A DNA stretch of 64,000 bases from JAGQZY01 sp964588335 (GTDB lineage: Bacteria; Bdellovibrionota; Bdellovibrionia; Bdellovibrionales; JAGQZY01): assembly GCA_964588335.1 (NCBI GenBank), contig CAZPOV010000007.1, positions 1 through 64,000 on the forward strand, in the 5' to 3' direction. Position 1 is the stretch's first letter, and each line of letters opens with the position of its first letter. This document shows positions 1-8,608 of this stretch, in pieces. The position numbers and the translations under genes are program-made. The notes under the pieces are model-generated. The model was not told the DNA's origin, made no database searches, and saw only the letters and a list, made by a program, of their open reading frames with translations.

Positions 1-206
1 GTTAGTTTATCGCGCCTTGCTTTTTTTTCGGTGCAAGACTTATTGATAATTCAATTTAACTGAGGACCCGAAAAATAAGATCTGGTTAATTTATAGAGAA
101 AGTGTAGTTTTGAACAAACTGAAAATGGGTGTGTGCTTTTTGAGCAAAAAAACCTGTATAGCTCTCAATTCTTTTTAGGGTTTAATTAAAAGCGATTCGA
201 TTTTTT

Positions 207-845
207 CTACAGCTTTTCGATCGGGAAAGGTCTAACAAATTGGCGCAGAGAAGGCCCAATAGCCGAGGCCTCAATCTCGTAAATTGTGCCTGTCTGTTCT
301 GTAATGTTCTTGGTTTCACGTCCATTGGGGTCTAGACCAAAACGTGTGGCAAAATCTTTGCGAACTAAGGCCTCCCACATATGGTTCGCTGAACCACTGT
401 GATCCGGTGAGACCAGTCTTTTGTTGGGATAGGAGTTAAAAAATTTAGCGGCCATTAACAGATACATGATCTGACCAAGCCCCTGTCCTTGTTGGGCATG
501 GATTCCAGAAGTATCAGTGCGCCAGATTTGGTAATCACTCCATCGAACAGATGTTTCTGAAAAATCACCAAACCTGTAACTCCAAGTCCAAACTGTCATT
601 TCTCCAATCAGAGAGTTACGATGATAAAATTCGAATTGAATATGGATGCCTTCTTCTTGAATGTGTTCTCTTTTGAAGACCAGATGGACTTGCTCGGGAT
701 CTATGTTCCTTTCTTGTAAGGCGAGGCGGACATCAAAAGACCTTGTTATGGGTTTATAGAGGCTTCGGCACTGCAAGGCGTGCGCTGATGGGCTAAAGAA
801 ATACAAACAAAAAAATAGGCATAACATTGAACCTAAGGTTTTCAT
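207..845 (-). CDS. Exported GNAT-like protein
   Basis: A 212-residue protein with a clear Sec signal peptide (residues 1-23, ending AHA before LQ). The body contains QQGQGLGQ at about residues 118-125 followed by a hydrophobic helix, which resembles the acyl-CoA pyrophosphate-binding loop (Q/RxxGxG/A) of GNAT acetyltransferases; the preceding strands (FEFYHRNSLIGEMTVW) also fit the fold. The start is well supported by AAGGAG just upstream of the ATG. Acetyl-CoA is not expected outside the cytoplasm, so an exported GNAT fold is odd and may bind another ligand. Stands alone, transcribed away from a decayed ORF at 857. Family assignment is by motif only and is moderate at best. Confidence 0.7.
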   Translation of the reverse strand: MKTLGSMLCLFFCLYFFSPSAHALQCRSLYKPITRSFDVRLALQERNIDPEQVHLVFKREHIQEEGIHIQFEFYHRNSLIGEMTVWTWSYRFGDFSETSVRWSDYQIWRTDTSGIHAQQGQGLGQIMYLLMAAKFFNSYPNKRLVSPDHSGSANHMWEALVRKDFATRFGLDPNGRETKNITEQTGTIYEIEASAIGPSLRQFVRPFPIEKL

Positions 846-856
846 ATTTCTCCTTG

Positions 857-1096
857 ATGAAGATTCAATCTATTCAAGACAACCAAGAATGCGTAGAGCT
901 CTTGAAGCGATTACACAATTGTCAAATACGTGGTCAAAAAAAAACCGCTGGTCCAAAAGACATGTCTTTGCAGCGACGTTTGTCTCGATGATGCGATTGA
1001 ACCCCCAAGACTCAGGGTAGGAAAGCAGACCACATTGCGACACTTGCGCGATGGCCGCTTGCAGAAATCAAGGATGAGTTGGAATCGGGGTCATAG
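857..1096 (+). pseudogene. Possible decayed small gene
   Basis: From the ATG at 857 a frame reads 44 codons to TGA at 989, meets a second TGA at 998, and then stays open with protein-like content (RKADHIATLARWPLAEIK and onward) to TAG at 1094. Over 983-1018 the +1 frame reads SMMRLNPQDSG without stops, so a pair of compensating indels would restore a product of about 78 residues. There is no ribosome binding site before 857, and the divergent gene starts only 12 nt away, which also argues for a remnant. Family unknown. It could be chance, but the downstream half looks like coding sequence. Confidence 0.35.
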
Positions 1097-1099
1097 TTT

Positions 1100-2209
1100 C
1101 TATTCGTTAAAGAATAGGCTCAAAAACTCATCATCTATAAAGTCACCTTCATCGCCCAGGGTTTGGCGAACAATCACGAGATTTTCCGAAGGCACGATGT
1201 AGACTCTGTTTTTTCCTGCCCCTAAGATTCCGATAATTTCTTCTCGTCCACCATAGTACATGAAACCTCCGTCTGAACCTGCAGGAGAGGTTTGCTGAGG
1301 CAGGAGAGAAAATCCTTCTTTATTGTTGAGCCAGTAGAAAAGACCGTGTCCCGGGTTTCGCTCGGAAGGTTGAAAGAATTGATCAACCAGTTGCGGGTCC
1401 ACCATGGCTTTTCCATTCCAATGGCATCTTAAGTGTATAAACTGCGCCCATTTTATTAAGTTTCGAGGTGTTATGAATGCCCCGTTGGGGATGTGGGGAT
1501 TTCCATTTTGGTCACGGGCCCAGTCAGCGTACTCGATACCGATTTCTGCAAAGAAAACCTTGTTAAGAAAATCTAAGGGATCGGTGTAAGGTAGATTGTG
1601 ATTTTCTATAAGTCTTTGAATCAAAGCGCCAATGACATAGTAGTTGACCGGGCCATAGCGAAAAATAGAACCTGGGGCACGACTGAGTGAAGTTTCATTT
1701 ACAGCGTAACTATAAAGATCTGGCGCTGAGGCACCCAGTCCCTGAAGTTCGTCGATGTCGTTTTCAAGTCCTGTGCTCAGTTGCATGGTTTGTCGAATCG
1801 TGATGTTGGCTTTGGCGGTTCCTTTCCATTCGGTTAACACGTCAGAGACCTTTTGATCAAATCCCGTCAGGTATCCCTGTTGGATGAATTTAGCCACAAC
1901 AGGCGCCCAAAAGCCTTTGGTGGCACTAAATATATGGGTAGGGGTCTCGGAAGTTGCTCCGTTCTGGTACTCCTCAAACAAAATTTCACCGTCATGCATG
2001 ACCAAAACAGCGGAACCATTAAGAGCATCCGAGTAGTCGGCAGCCGCTTGAGCATTGAATTTTGCAAGAGGGTTTTCACCGATAATAGCGTCGTTGTCAT
2101 CTTCTGTCTCAGGTTGAGAAGGTGAATCGTTTGTGCTTGAGATCGCTGAACACCCGATGCACGTGAAGACTATTACACCAATTAAAAATCGCGTGAAGCT
2201 ATCAGACAT
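1100..2209 (-). CDS. Serine hydrolase lipoprotein, beta-lactamase class C fold
   Basis: A 369-residue member of the beta-lactamase/D-Ala-D-Ala carboxypeptidase/esterase superfamily (Pfam Beta-lactamase). The start at 2209 is chosen because AAGGGG lies 6 nt upstream and because it puts a lipoprotein signal at the N terminus (IVFTCIGC, modified Cys about residue 20). The nucleophile motif SxxK is SATK at about residues 95-98. The second motif keeps its Tyr (FRYGPVNYY, about 183-191), but the usual YxN Asn position is Pro, so true beta-lactamase activity is doubtful and an esterase or peptidase role is more likely. Predicted to be anchored in the envelope. Monocistronic. Confidence 0.85.
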   Translation of the reverse strand: MSDSFTRFLIGVIVFTCIGCSAISSTNDSPSQPETEDDNDAIIGENPLAKFNAQAAADYSDALNGSAVLVMHDGEILFEEYQNGATSETPTHIFSATKGFWAPVVAKFIQQGYLTGFDQKVSDVLTEWKGTAKANITIRQTMQLSTGLENDIDELQGLGASAPDLYSYAVNETSLSRAPGSIFRYGPVNYYVIGALIQRLIENHNLPYTDPLDFLNKVFFAEIGIEYADWARDQNGNPHIPNGAFITPRNLIKWAQFIHLRCHWNGKAMVDPQLVDQFFQPSERNPGHGLFYWLNNKEGFSLLPQQTSPAGSDGGFMYYGGREEIIGILGAGKNRVYIVPSENLVIVRQTLGDEGDFIDDEFLSLFFNE

Positions 2210-2670
2210 CTGTATCCCCTTAAGTATTATTCTGTACTCTTTCAAAGGGTAAACGTGGAAACCACAGAAAAGTTGCGGGACCCTACTTAGTATTAATTTT
2301 TTGAGGCTCTATTGGCATCTCTGTGATTTGATCGTTTCAGGATGCGACAATTAAAGGATTTCGGAGCTTTTTAAGAGTCCTATTGTTTTCCTCTAAACGC
2401 ACGTTGAATGGGAGTGATCTGTCAAAAAGGGAATATAGGATAGCCAAATAGTTTTTGAGACTGTCGAAACAATACGATTTTTCTGTCTGTCTGGGCTTGC
2501 TCGATTGAATTGAAATTAGCCTGTCAGGTCCCCATTTGGGGTCTAATATTGATGCGTTGATCATTTGATCACACTTCAATACTTAGACAGGTGATTGCTC
2601 TCATCTTCAATCTGTTTGGTCCAGAGAAGCATTGAATTTGCATCATTCTAAAGACTATGAGGGGACGGCA
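2210..2670. other. Intergenic region without recognised gene
   Basis: About 460 nt between divergently transcribed genes. It should hold promoters for the serine hydrolase (reverse) and the beta-helix protein (forward). A short hairpin is visible near 2529-2544 (CCCC, four-base loop, GGGG) and a small palindrome TGATCATTTGATCA near 2558-2571. I see no convincing coding frame: the reverse frame at 2337-2579 has only a TTG start, no ribosome binding site and no family resemblance. Confidence 0.5.
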
Positions 2671-4242
2671 ATGAAATACCTGTACTTGGCACTACTATTC
2701 TGTTTTCAATCATCTCTAGCATTCGGAAGTTCTTCTTACACACCGGTAAGGGTCAGTGACTACGAGCATTGCCAGGCATTTGCCGACAAAGCCGATACCA
2801 ATCAAGACGTCGGAGTTTCCTTTCAACGGTGCCTTAACACTTTGCCCGATCGAGCGTCCATTCGGTTTCCAGCCGGAACCTATAATCTGTCGGGTAACGT
2901 CATTTTCCATAAATCCGTTAAAATTTCGACAGAGACTGTATCTGCCACTTCGCGAAGCTGTGGACTGAATGAGCACAATCGATGTGCTACATTTCAATTC
3001 AACTACGGAGAAGGTCCTTTTGAACCGAGGCTGCCTTCTTATCTGGTCACAGGCTCCGACGTATCTTTTGACCATCTTATTTTTTCTGGCTCAAAAAATG
3101 GACCTAACCGAGATGCGAATTGTACAGGAAATCATAAAAACAACGGTGGAACCATTCGTGTTAATGGTACGGATTTCAAAATCACTGGATCTGTTCTTAA
3201 AAATCTTCCTTGTTACACGGCTCTTGAAGTCGCGATGGGAGCCGATCGACTCCGTTTTCAAAACAACCTAGTGGCCAACAATGGAACTCATACCATTCAG
3301 GGGCAATGGGCCGACGGAGTCACGGTTCATGACATTAAAGAGGGTGTTGTTACCGGAAATGTTTTTATAAATAACACTGACGTTGATCTGATTTTTGGTG
3401 GCTGTCAAAGGTGCAAAGTCAAAAACAATACCATTAACCATTCCGGTCCTCGTTCCGGTTCGTCTTTTTCGGCATTTATGATTTACGCTTGGCGACAGAC
3501 GTCTGGAAACTACTCAGGCTCTGTTTTTGAGTCCAATAGAGTGAATTGCGGAATTCAAAAAGGCTGTGGTTATGGTCTGTATATCGGTGGTGCGGCTTGG
3601 CGTCCGGCAAAAGTCTATGGTGCCGTTGTTCGCAATAACACAGTTTCTAATGCGATTGTGGCTCTGGCTGTCGATGGTGTGATTGGACGCACGGATATCG
3701 TTTCCAATCATTTTTCTAAATCGGGTGGCGTTTTTCATGGACGTTGTATTGGCACTCGATATGTTCAACCCATTAACATTGAACCAGCGTCAGCACGATT
3801 TATAAATGGCAATTTGTTCGATCTACCGGACGAGATGTTTTCTAGCGATATTTATACTGAGAGCTGTATTTACAATCATTACTTTGAAAACCCATTGCAG
3901 CAGAATTTTGAGTTTCTGGTAACCCAGTTCTACTATGGATTTTTAGGTCGCGATGTCGAGTCGGACTCCGCTATATCGAATTGGAATCGTCACTACAATC
4001 GCTATGGTCTAAAATCATTGGCTAAGGCCATTGCAAACAGCCCAGAAGCGAAAACAGTCAACAGCACCAATCGGCAAAAAATTGTTTCTGTGTACCGAGC
4101 GATTCTTCGTAGAGACCCAGAGAACGAGGAAGTCATTGCGAGTTGGAATCAATACCTCAATCGACATGGTTTTAATCAGCTGATTGAAGCGATCGCGAAC
4201 TCCGCTGAATCAAGACGGACCAACAGCGCCTACCGTCTATAA
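2671..4242 (+). CDS. Secreted right-handed beta-helix protein with two DUF4214-like repeats
   Basis: A 523-residue exported protein. The ATG at 2671 follows GAGGGG and opens a signal peptide (MKYLYLALLFCFQSSLAFG). The central 350 residues show the N/G/V-rich periodic pattern of a right-handed parallel beta-helix (for example GTIRVNGTDFKITGSVLKN, NTINHSG, SNRVNCG), the fold of pectate-lyase-like proteins. The C terminus has two related segments of about 50 residues, ending in IANSPEAK and IANSAESR with a shared YxxxLxRDxE...W core, resembling DUF4214. In other bacteria DUF4214 occurs in large secreted or surface proteins, so surface glycan recognition is plausible. No catalytic residues could be assigned. 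Many paired cysteines suit an extracytoplasmic location. Confidence 0.85.
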   Translation: MKYLYLALLFCFQSSLAFGSSSYTPVRVSDYEHCQAFADKADTNQDVGVSFQRCLNTLPDRASIRFPAGTYNLSGNVIFHKSVKISTETVSATSRSCGLNEHNRCATFQFNYGEGPFEPRLPSYLVTGSDVSFDHLIFSGSKNGPNRDANCTGNHKNNGGTIRVNGTDFKITGSVLKNLPCYTALEVAMGADRLRFQNNLVANNGTHTIQGQWADGVTVHDIKEGVVTGNVFINNTDVDLIFGGCQRCKVKNNTINHSGPRSGSSFSAFMIYAWRQTSGNYSGSVFESNRVNCGIQKGCGYGLYIGGAAWRPAKVYGAVVRNNTVSNAIVALAVDGVIGRTDIVSNHFSKSGGVFHGRCIGTRYVQPINIEPASARFINGNLFDLPDEMFSSDIYTESCIYNHYFENPLQQNFEFLVTQFYYGFLGRDVESDSAISNWNRHYNRYGLKSLAKAIANSPEAKTVNSTNRQKIVSVYRAILRRDPENEEVIASWNQYLNRHGFNQLIEAIANSAESRRTNSAYRL

Positions 4243-4321
4243 AAGATAAGCCAGAGAAAAGACTCTGGCATTAATTAGTCGCAAGCTTGGGCTTTCTAGA
4301 ATATTCTGAAAAGCAAAAATC

Positions 4322-4454
4322 TGAGTTACGCAGTCACTCAAAGCCATTGTAATCAACGACGACAATGGCATTTTTAAATGCAGACTTATGCGAGGAGATT
4401 CACGTGAGTTACGAAGTAACTCACCCACATTATAATCAGCGACGAATTCGGTGA
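4322..4454. repeat. Tandem hairpin unit downstream of tRNA-Gly
   Basis: Two related units about 83 nt apart. Unit A has TGAGTTACGCAGTCACTCA (4322-4340, one stem mismatch), then a perfect 8-bp hairpin GCCATTGT/ACAATGGC (4343-4369) whose loop reads AATCAACGACG. Unit B has GTGAGTTAC-GAA-GTAACTCAC (4404-4424, perfect 9-bp stem), then the related TATAATCAGCGACGA (4431-4445), without the second stem. On the reverse strand this lies directly 3' of the tRNA, so it may form the end of the tRNA transcript or a small RNA. Function is inferred only. Confidence 0.55.
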
Positions 4455-4484
4455 GTTTACGAACATAATAATGTGAGGAGAAGA

Positions 4485-4561
4485 TGGAGCGGGTGATGGG
4501 GCTCGAACCCACGGCCTCGACCTTGGCAAGGTCGCGCTCTAGCCAACTGAGCTACACCCGC
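4485..4561 (-). tRNA. tRNA-Gly (GCC)
   Basis: The reverse strand folds into a complete cloverleaf. The acceptor stem is GCGGGTG (4561-4555) paired with CACCCGC (4495-4489). A D-arm starting GCTCAGTTGG follows, then the anticodon stem-loop GACCTTGCCAAGGTC with anticodon GCC, and a T-arm GTGGGTTCGAGCCCC. The CCA end is encoded (4487-4485). Total length is 77 nt with CCA. The anticodon reads GGC/GGU glycine codons. It stands alone, followed on its strand by the paired hairpins at 4322-4454. Confidence 0.97.
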
Positions 4562-4669
4562 TGAACGAAGTAAAAGGGATAGCGTTATTTGGCTTTGGAG
4601 GCAAGGGTCTTTCCCCTGATGACGCGTAAAAAATTGCAATTGGCCCTAAAAATCAGGGCTCAAAAGCCA

Positions 4670-4689
4670 CTGAGTGATCAATCACTCAG
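4670..4689 (-). terminator. Hairpin at the end of the metalloprotease gene
   Basis: Perfect 9-bp inverted repeat CTGAGTGAT-CA-ATCACTCAG overlapping the TGA stop of the reverse-strand lipoprotein gene. A second hairpin, GCCCT/AGGGC, at 4643-4659 follows a few bases on, with a short T-rich stretch in between on the reverse strand. Likely a rho-independent or stalling terminator; the U-tract is weak. Confidence 0.5.
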
Positions 4690-5941
4690 CAAGTGGTGGG
4701 GTCAGGGGTTCCGTTTTAAGGGGGTACAGCTCAAACAGGGCCTCTCGATCGTAGGTGTAGATTCGGTCGGTACCGTCGCCATAAGCCATCACACTGGGGG
4801 TTCCATCGAATTGGTGGTGCAGTCCCAAGTAATGTCCGATCTCGTGCACCATGGTCCATTTATAATCGCTTCGAAAAACGGGGCTGTCGACAAGACCAGG
4901 CAGTGCGAGGGAAGCGTCAGGGTGGACACTCTCAAGCAATTCGTCCCACTCTCCCTCAATAAACCAAATGTCAGAATCAAGGAGTTCAGACTTAAAGAAA
5001 TCGGGTGTGGGGATGGTGACTGCGGCCGTTAAATCCTCGGGGCCTTCTACAATTATGATGTCAGGGGCGTGGGTGACAGTTTGGGTGTTGATATCACTGA
5101 AAGGCGGGCAGGCTTCGGTGGCAAACTGATAATCAAAATCCAGACGGTCTTTTAAAACAGGCTTCCATTCGGTAGCAGCCTCGGCGACCAAACCGGAGTA
5201 ACGGCGACTTTCTCCAGCGTTGCCACAGATCAACAAGGTTTGTGGCCGTTTCTGGTTCCATGCCACTTTGACTCCGGGCCCGTAGAGGTAATTGTAAGCC
5301 GTGTTGACCATTTGGCTGAGCAGTCCTTCGTTTTCTTTCTTAATAAAATACACAGCCATCAATAGGGTTTCTCGGCCAATTCCAGGGTCGAAGTCGACAG
5401 GTAAACTGAACAGAAACGAAAACGATTTTTCATCTTGAGCCAGTGAATAATGTTGGGGAGTGAATTGATTGAAGCGAAAATCATTAGCCTGACTTGTGCC
5501 CAGACTGTGCAGAAAAAGTTTTCCTTCGCGTTCGACAAAAAAGAACCGGTTGATATTCAGCTTGTTATTTTTATTTGTCGGATCCATGATCCATTGATTG
5601 TTCGCCGAGTCTTTAGAAATCTTGTAAATAAGAGTGCTCTCGCGAGTGTCCTCCACGTCGTCGTTGGTCAAAGGCTCATTGCCCTCTTCAATATTTTCTT
5701 TGGGTTTTTCTTGTCTTTCCGTCAGCAATTGAACCACACGCACTTGCCACTCCTGATCCGGATCTTGCAATACACGGGTTGGAATTCCTGAAGTGGTGTC
5801 TTTTTTAGTGCCAGCGATGAAGTTTAAAGGGTCGCCATTGATTTTTATCTCGGTGACAGGCGAGGGACCATCGTCACTGGAACAGGCCGCCAACAGTAGG
5901 AAGGTTGATAGGGCCAGGAAACCACTTTTTAAAACAGACAT
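4682..5941 (-). CDS. Metzincin-like zinc metalloprotease lipoprotein
   Basis: A 419-residue predicted lipoprotein. The start at 5941 has AGAAAGG upstream and gives the lipobox LLLAAC with Cys at residue 20. Near the C terminus is the zinc-binding signature HEIGHYLGLHH (HExxHxxGxxH), followed about ten residues later by SVMAYG, which fits the Met-turn of metzincins (matrixin/astacin-like clan MA). The N-terminal 250 residues are beta-rich and lineage-specific. Predicted to act in the periplasm or on the outer membrane on protein substrates. The length exceeds a bare protease domain, so the N-terminal part may be a targeting or inhibitory domain. Monocistronic, convergent with nothing; tRNA-Gly follows downstream. 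Confidence 0.88.
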   Translation of the reverse strand: MSVLKSGFLALSTFLLLAACSSDDGPSPVTEIKINGDPLNFIAGTKKDTTSGIPTRVLQDPDQEWQVRVVQLLTERQEKPKENIEEGNEPLTNDDVEDTRESTLIYKISKDSANNQWIMDPTNKNNKLNINRFFFVEREGKLFLHSLGTSQANDFRFNQFTPQHYSLAQDEKSFSFLFSLPVDFDPGIGRETLLMAVYFIKKENEGLLSQMVNTAYNYLYGPGVKVAWNQKRPQTLLICGNAGESRRYSGLVAEAATEWKPVLKDRLDFDYQFATEACPPFSDINTQTVTHAPDIIIVEGPEDLTAAVTIPTPDFFKSELLDSDIWFIEGEWDELLESVHPDASLALPGLVDSPVFRSDYKWTMVHEIGHYLGLHHQFDGTPSVMAYGDGTDRIYTYDREALFELYPLKTEPLTPPLAE

Positions 5942-6109
5942 GCGGGACCTTTCTTTTGATTTTTTACAGACCTGAATTCTACGGCATATCACGATCAAAC
6001 TCCGCAAAATCATCAATTCCTAAATTTTTTTCAAAATTCCTGTCAAAATCGTGATGAAATGAAAAAAGGTGAATCTCTCGGGTCGCCTGGGGCACCCAAT
6101 GTCCACTCT

Positions 6110-7588
6110 CTAATGAATATCGAATTTTGAGTGGCGAATCTTGATTTTTAAGCCTTTTTCTTCAAGCTGATCCTTGAGTTCGGTCAGGTGCTCGTTGATG
6201 GCGGGATCCAAGTACTCCACCTCTTGTAGGCATATTTCAAGGTTTGTGGCATTTTCCAGTTGGCCTTTTTCAAGCTTTTTAGCCAAAACAGGAATATCAA
6301 GAAACGACAGTTTTCCTTTAAATTTTAAAACCTTATTGTCGCCATCCTCCTCGATATCAAGATCGTATTTCAACACGTCAATAACAAGCATTAAGATGGC
6401 CACCATAAAACCAGACACAACCCCGGCTAAAAGATCGACGGTCACAGTTAAGGCCAATGTGGTAAAGAAAATCACCGAAGGCTTGTTCCAGGCGCGAATG
6501 TAAGCCCAGACACTCATGGGATCGAGCAATTTAATACCGATGTAAAACAGGAGGCCAGCCAAGGCTGGGATCGGGACATAGAATAAAAGCTGAGGCACCA
6601 ACAGGAATCCCGCCAGCCAAAACCCTTGCATCACCGACGAGAAGCGGGTGGTTGCGCCAAATTCAATATTGGCGGCACTCCGAGAAATCACACCCACCAC
6701 TGGGATCGCACCGACCAAGCCAGTGGCAAAATTCCCAATACCTTGAGCAAAGATCGTGCGGTTGTAATTGGATCTGTTTTTTGACATTTTATCAATGGCG
6801 CCGACACATAAGAGAGTTTCAGCGCTGGCAACAAAAGCAAAGCCAATGGCGTATAGCACGAAATTTAAATCAATATTACGGAAAGCTTCGTTGTAATTGA
6901 TGTGCAGGCTCTGTTCGATAAAATTGGCGGGCAGTTCAATCATTTTCATATCCCAGCCGGTGAAAAAAACGATGACACCGGCAAGAACAATTGAAACCAG
7001 TGGCGCCGGTAGGATTTCGAAAAAAGTCGATTTTCCTAGACTCCACAACCCAATAAAAATAAGGACAAAGACTGTGATAAAAGCCGATTGAATTTGTGAT
7101 GCTGATAATTGACCAGTGAAGATGTTATAAAATATTTCTGGCAATCCTAAAAGACTGTTCAAGCCATTGGAGCTCAACTCCAGATCAAACATGATATAAA
7201 ACTGCGAAAGTATAATAAGCACGCCAATCCCTGAAAGCATGGCCCGCAATAGGGCTGGAGGGGTTGCTTGAAAGAAATGGCCGACACGAAATATAGCCGT
7301 TGCCAATTGAAAGACTCCCACGATGATTCCAAGGGGAACGAGAGAGTGGGGGCCGTAAACATCAACGACATGCAGAACCATCACCGCCAAGCCTGCGGAA
7401 GGGCCGCTGATCTGCAGCGGACATCCGGAAATAAAAGCGACCACAATTCCGCCAATAATCCCAGTGATCAAACCCTTGATAGGGTCCACCCCGGAGGCGA
7501 TAGAAATCCCCAAGCATAAAGGCAGGGCCACTAGAAAAACCACAAAGGATGGAAACAGATCTTTTTTAATGGTGTCGAGTTGAATCAT
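6110..7588 (-). CDS. SulP-family anion transporter with STAS domain
   Basis: A 492-residue inner-membrane protein. About the first 410 residues form the hydrophobic SulP/SLC26 transport domain, including the early GLITGIIGGIVVAFISGCP and QISGPSAGLAVM segments typical of the family. The C-terminal 75 residues (LKFKGKLSFLDIPVLAKKLE onward) form a STAS domain. SulP proteins move sulfate, bicarbonate or dicarboxylates with H+ or Na+; the substrate cannot be read from sequence. No carbonic anhydrase gene sits alongside. The ATG has GGGAG upstream. Divergent from the BtpA-like gene across a 150-nt promoter region. Confidence 0.93.
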   Translation of the reverse strand: MIQLDTIKKDLFPSFVVFLVALPLCLGISIASGVDPIKGLITGIIGGIVVAFISGCPLQISGPSAGLAVMVLHVVDVYGPHSLVPLGIIVGVFQLATAIFRVGHFFQATPPALLRAMLSGIGVLIILSQFYIMFDLELSSNGLNSLLGLPEIFYNIFTGQLSASQIQSAFITVFVLIFIGLWSLGKSTFFEILPAPLVSIVLAGVIVFFTGWDMKMIELPANFIEQSLHINYNEAFRNIDLNFVLYAIGFAFVASAETLLCVGAIDKMSKNRSNYNRTIFAQGIGNFATGLVGAIPVVGVISRSAANIEFGATTRFSSVMQGFWLAGFLLVPQLLFYVPIPALAGLLFYIGIKLLDPMSVWAYIRAWNKPSVIFFTTLALTVTVDLLAGVVSGFMVAILMLVIDVLKYDLDIEEDGDNKVLKFKGKLSFLDIPVLAKKLEKGQLENATNLEICLQEVEYLDPAINEHLTELKDQLEEKGLKIKIRHSKFDIH

Positions 7589-7738
7589 GGGGCTCCCATT
7601 GAGGTAAATCCTAATATAGGCATTAAATGGAGTTGAGCACTAGACCTTCAGCAGCATAATTTCTTGGTTTTTGGTCCATCGGCATTTACAAATCCTCTGT
7701 TCAAGGCTATTCCTGGCGCCTCTTAAAGGGGGAGAGCT

Positions 7739-8608
7739 ATGATTCGCTTCGTTATTTACAACCTTGTGTTCTTTTTTGCCTGGACGGCGCAATCGAAATC
7801 CGACTTTCTTCACTTATTTAAAAATCCAAAACCCATGATTGCCGCGCTCATGATCGAGAAAGATTTAAGTTCAGACAAGAAAGTGGCAAAGGCTATCGCT
7901 TGGGGCCAAGAGCAAATCCGTATCGCTGAATCGAAAGGTATGGATGGCATCCTTTTTGAGTTTCGTGGTGGCAAAATAATGAAGCCTGCCATCACTGAAG
8001 AAAAATTCAAACGAATGAAAACGGTGGCGCAAGCCTTGGTGCAGGCGTCGAAATCTCTTGTCGTTGGAGTTGAAATTCTTTGGCATTATCCCCAGGAAAC
8101 TTTGCGTTTAGCGAAACAGTCGGGGGCTCGATTTGTGCGTGTGGATTTTTTCTCAGACGAGGTCATTGCCAACAAGCAAAAAGTCCCCATCGACCCATCG
8201 GCCTTGATGGCGTACCGAAAGAAAATTGCCGCCGAAGATATTTTTCTTCTGACTGATATTCAGGTGAAGTACTCAAAGATGGTGGATCCTAAAATTGGTT
8301 TGGATTTTTCAGCCAAGCGAGCCGTGGAAAACGGCAGCGAAGGCGTGATTGTCACCAGCACCAAGTCAGGGCGTGCGCCTTCTCCGAAACGTCCCCAGCT
8401 GGCAAAAAAAGGCGCTGGTTCCAAACCAGTTGTCATCGGATCGGGGTTCTCCCACGAAAATGCGTTGTCTTTATTGCCTCATGCTGACGCGGTGATTGTT
8501 GGAACATCAATTTCAGTAAAGACCGGCGGTCCCTTGGTTCCAGAAAAAGTCGAACAATTAATGGCCACTGTAAATGGTTATCGTAAGAAGGCCAAACTTG
8601 TTCAATAA
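7739..8608 (+). CDS. BtpA/SgcQ-family TIM-barrel protein with hydrophobic N terminus
   Basis: A 289-residue protein matching the BtpA/SgcQ family (phosphate-binding TIM-barrel proteins). Supporting segments are KPMIAALMIEKD near residue 30, GMDGILFEF near residue 65, GSEGVIVTSTKSG in the middle and ADAVIVGTSISVKTGGP near the end, where the family has its phosphate-binding loop. The role of bacterial homologues is poorly defined (photosystem I biogenesis in cyanobacteria, sugar operons elsewhere). Unusually, the first 20 residues (MIRFVIYNLVFFFAWTAQS) look like a signal peptide or anchor that the typical family lacks. GGGGGAGAGCT precedes the ATG. Its 3' end overlaps the start region of the NADAR lipoprotein, so they are probably co-transcribed. 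Confidence 0.82.
   Translation: MIRFVIYNLVFFFAWTAQSKSDFLHLFKNPKPMIAALMIEKDLSSDKKVAKAIAWGQEQIRIAESKGMDGILFEFRGGKIMKPAITEEKFKRMKTVAQALVQASKSLVVGVEILWHYPQETLRLAKQSGARFVRVDFFSDEVIANKQKVPIDPSALMAYRKKIAAEDIFLLTDIQVKYSKMVDPKIGLDFSAKRAVENGSEGVIVTSTKSGRAPSPKRPQLAKKGAGSKPVVIGSGFSHENALSLLPHADAVIVGTSISVKTGGPLVPEKVEQLMATVNGYRKKAKLVQ

Noticed and set aside
1..206. Possible gene end at the left edge
   Set aside because: AT-rich with poly-T stretches; no open frame or RNA fold I could support.
930..1202. Forward frame of 90 codons
   Set aside because: Starts inside the remnant region in another frame and runs into the serine hydrolase gene on the opposite strand; better explained as a shadow.
2337..2579. 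Reverse frame of 80 codons in the gap before the beta-helix gene
   Set aside because: TTG start, no ribosome binding site, composition not protein-like and no neighbour coupling.
4589..5032. Forward 147-codon frame opposite the metalloprotease gene
   Set aside because: Antisense of a well-supported gene with HExxHxxGxxH; no ribosome binding site or family resemblance.
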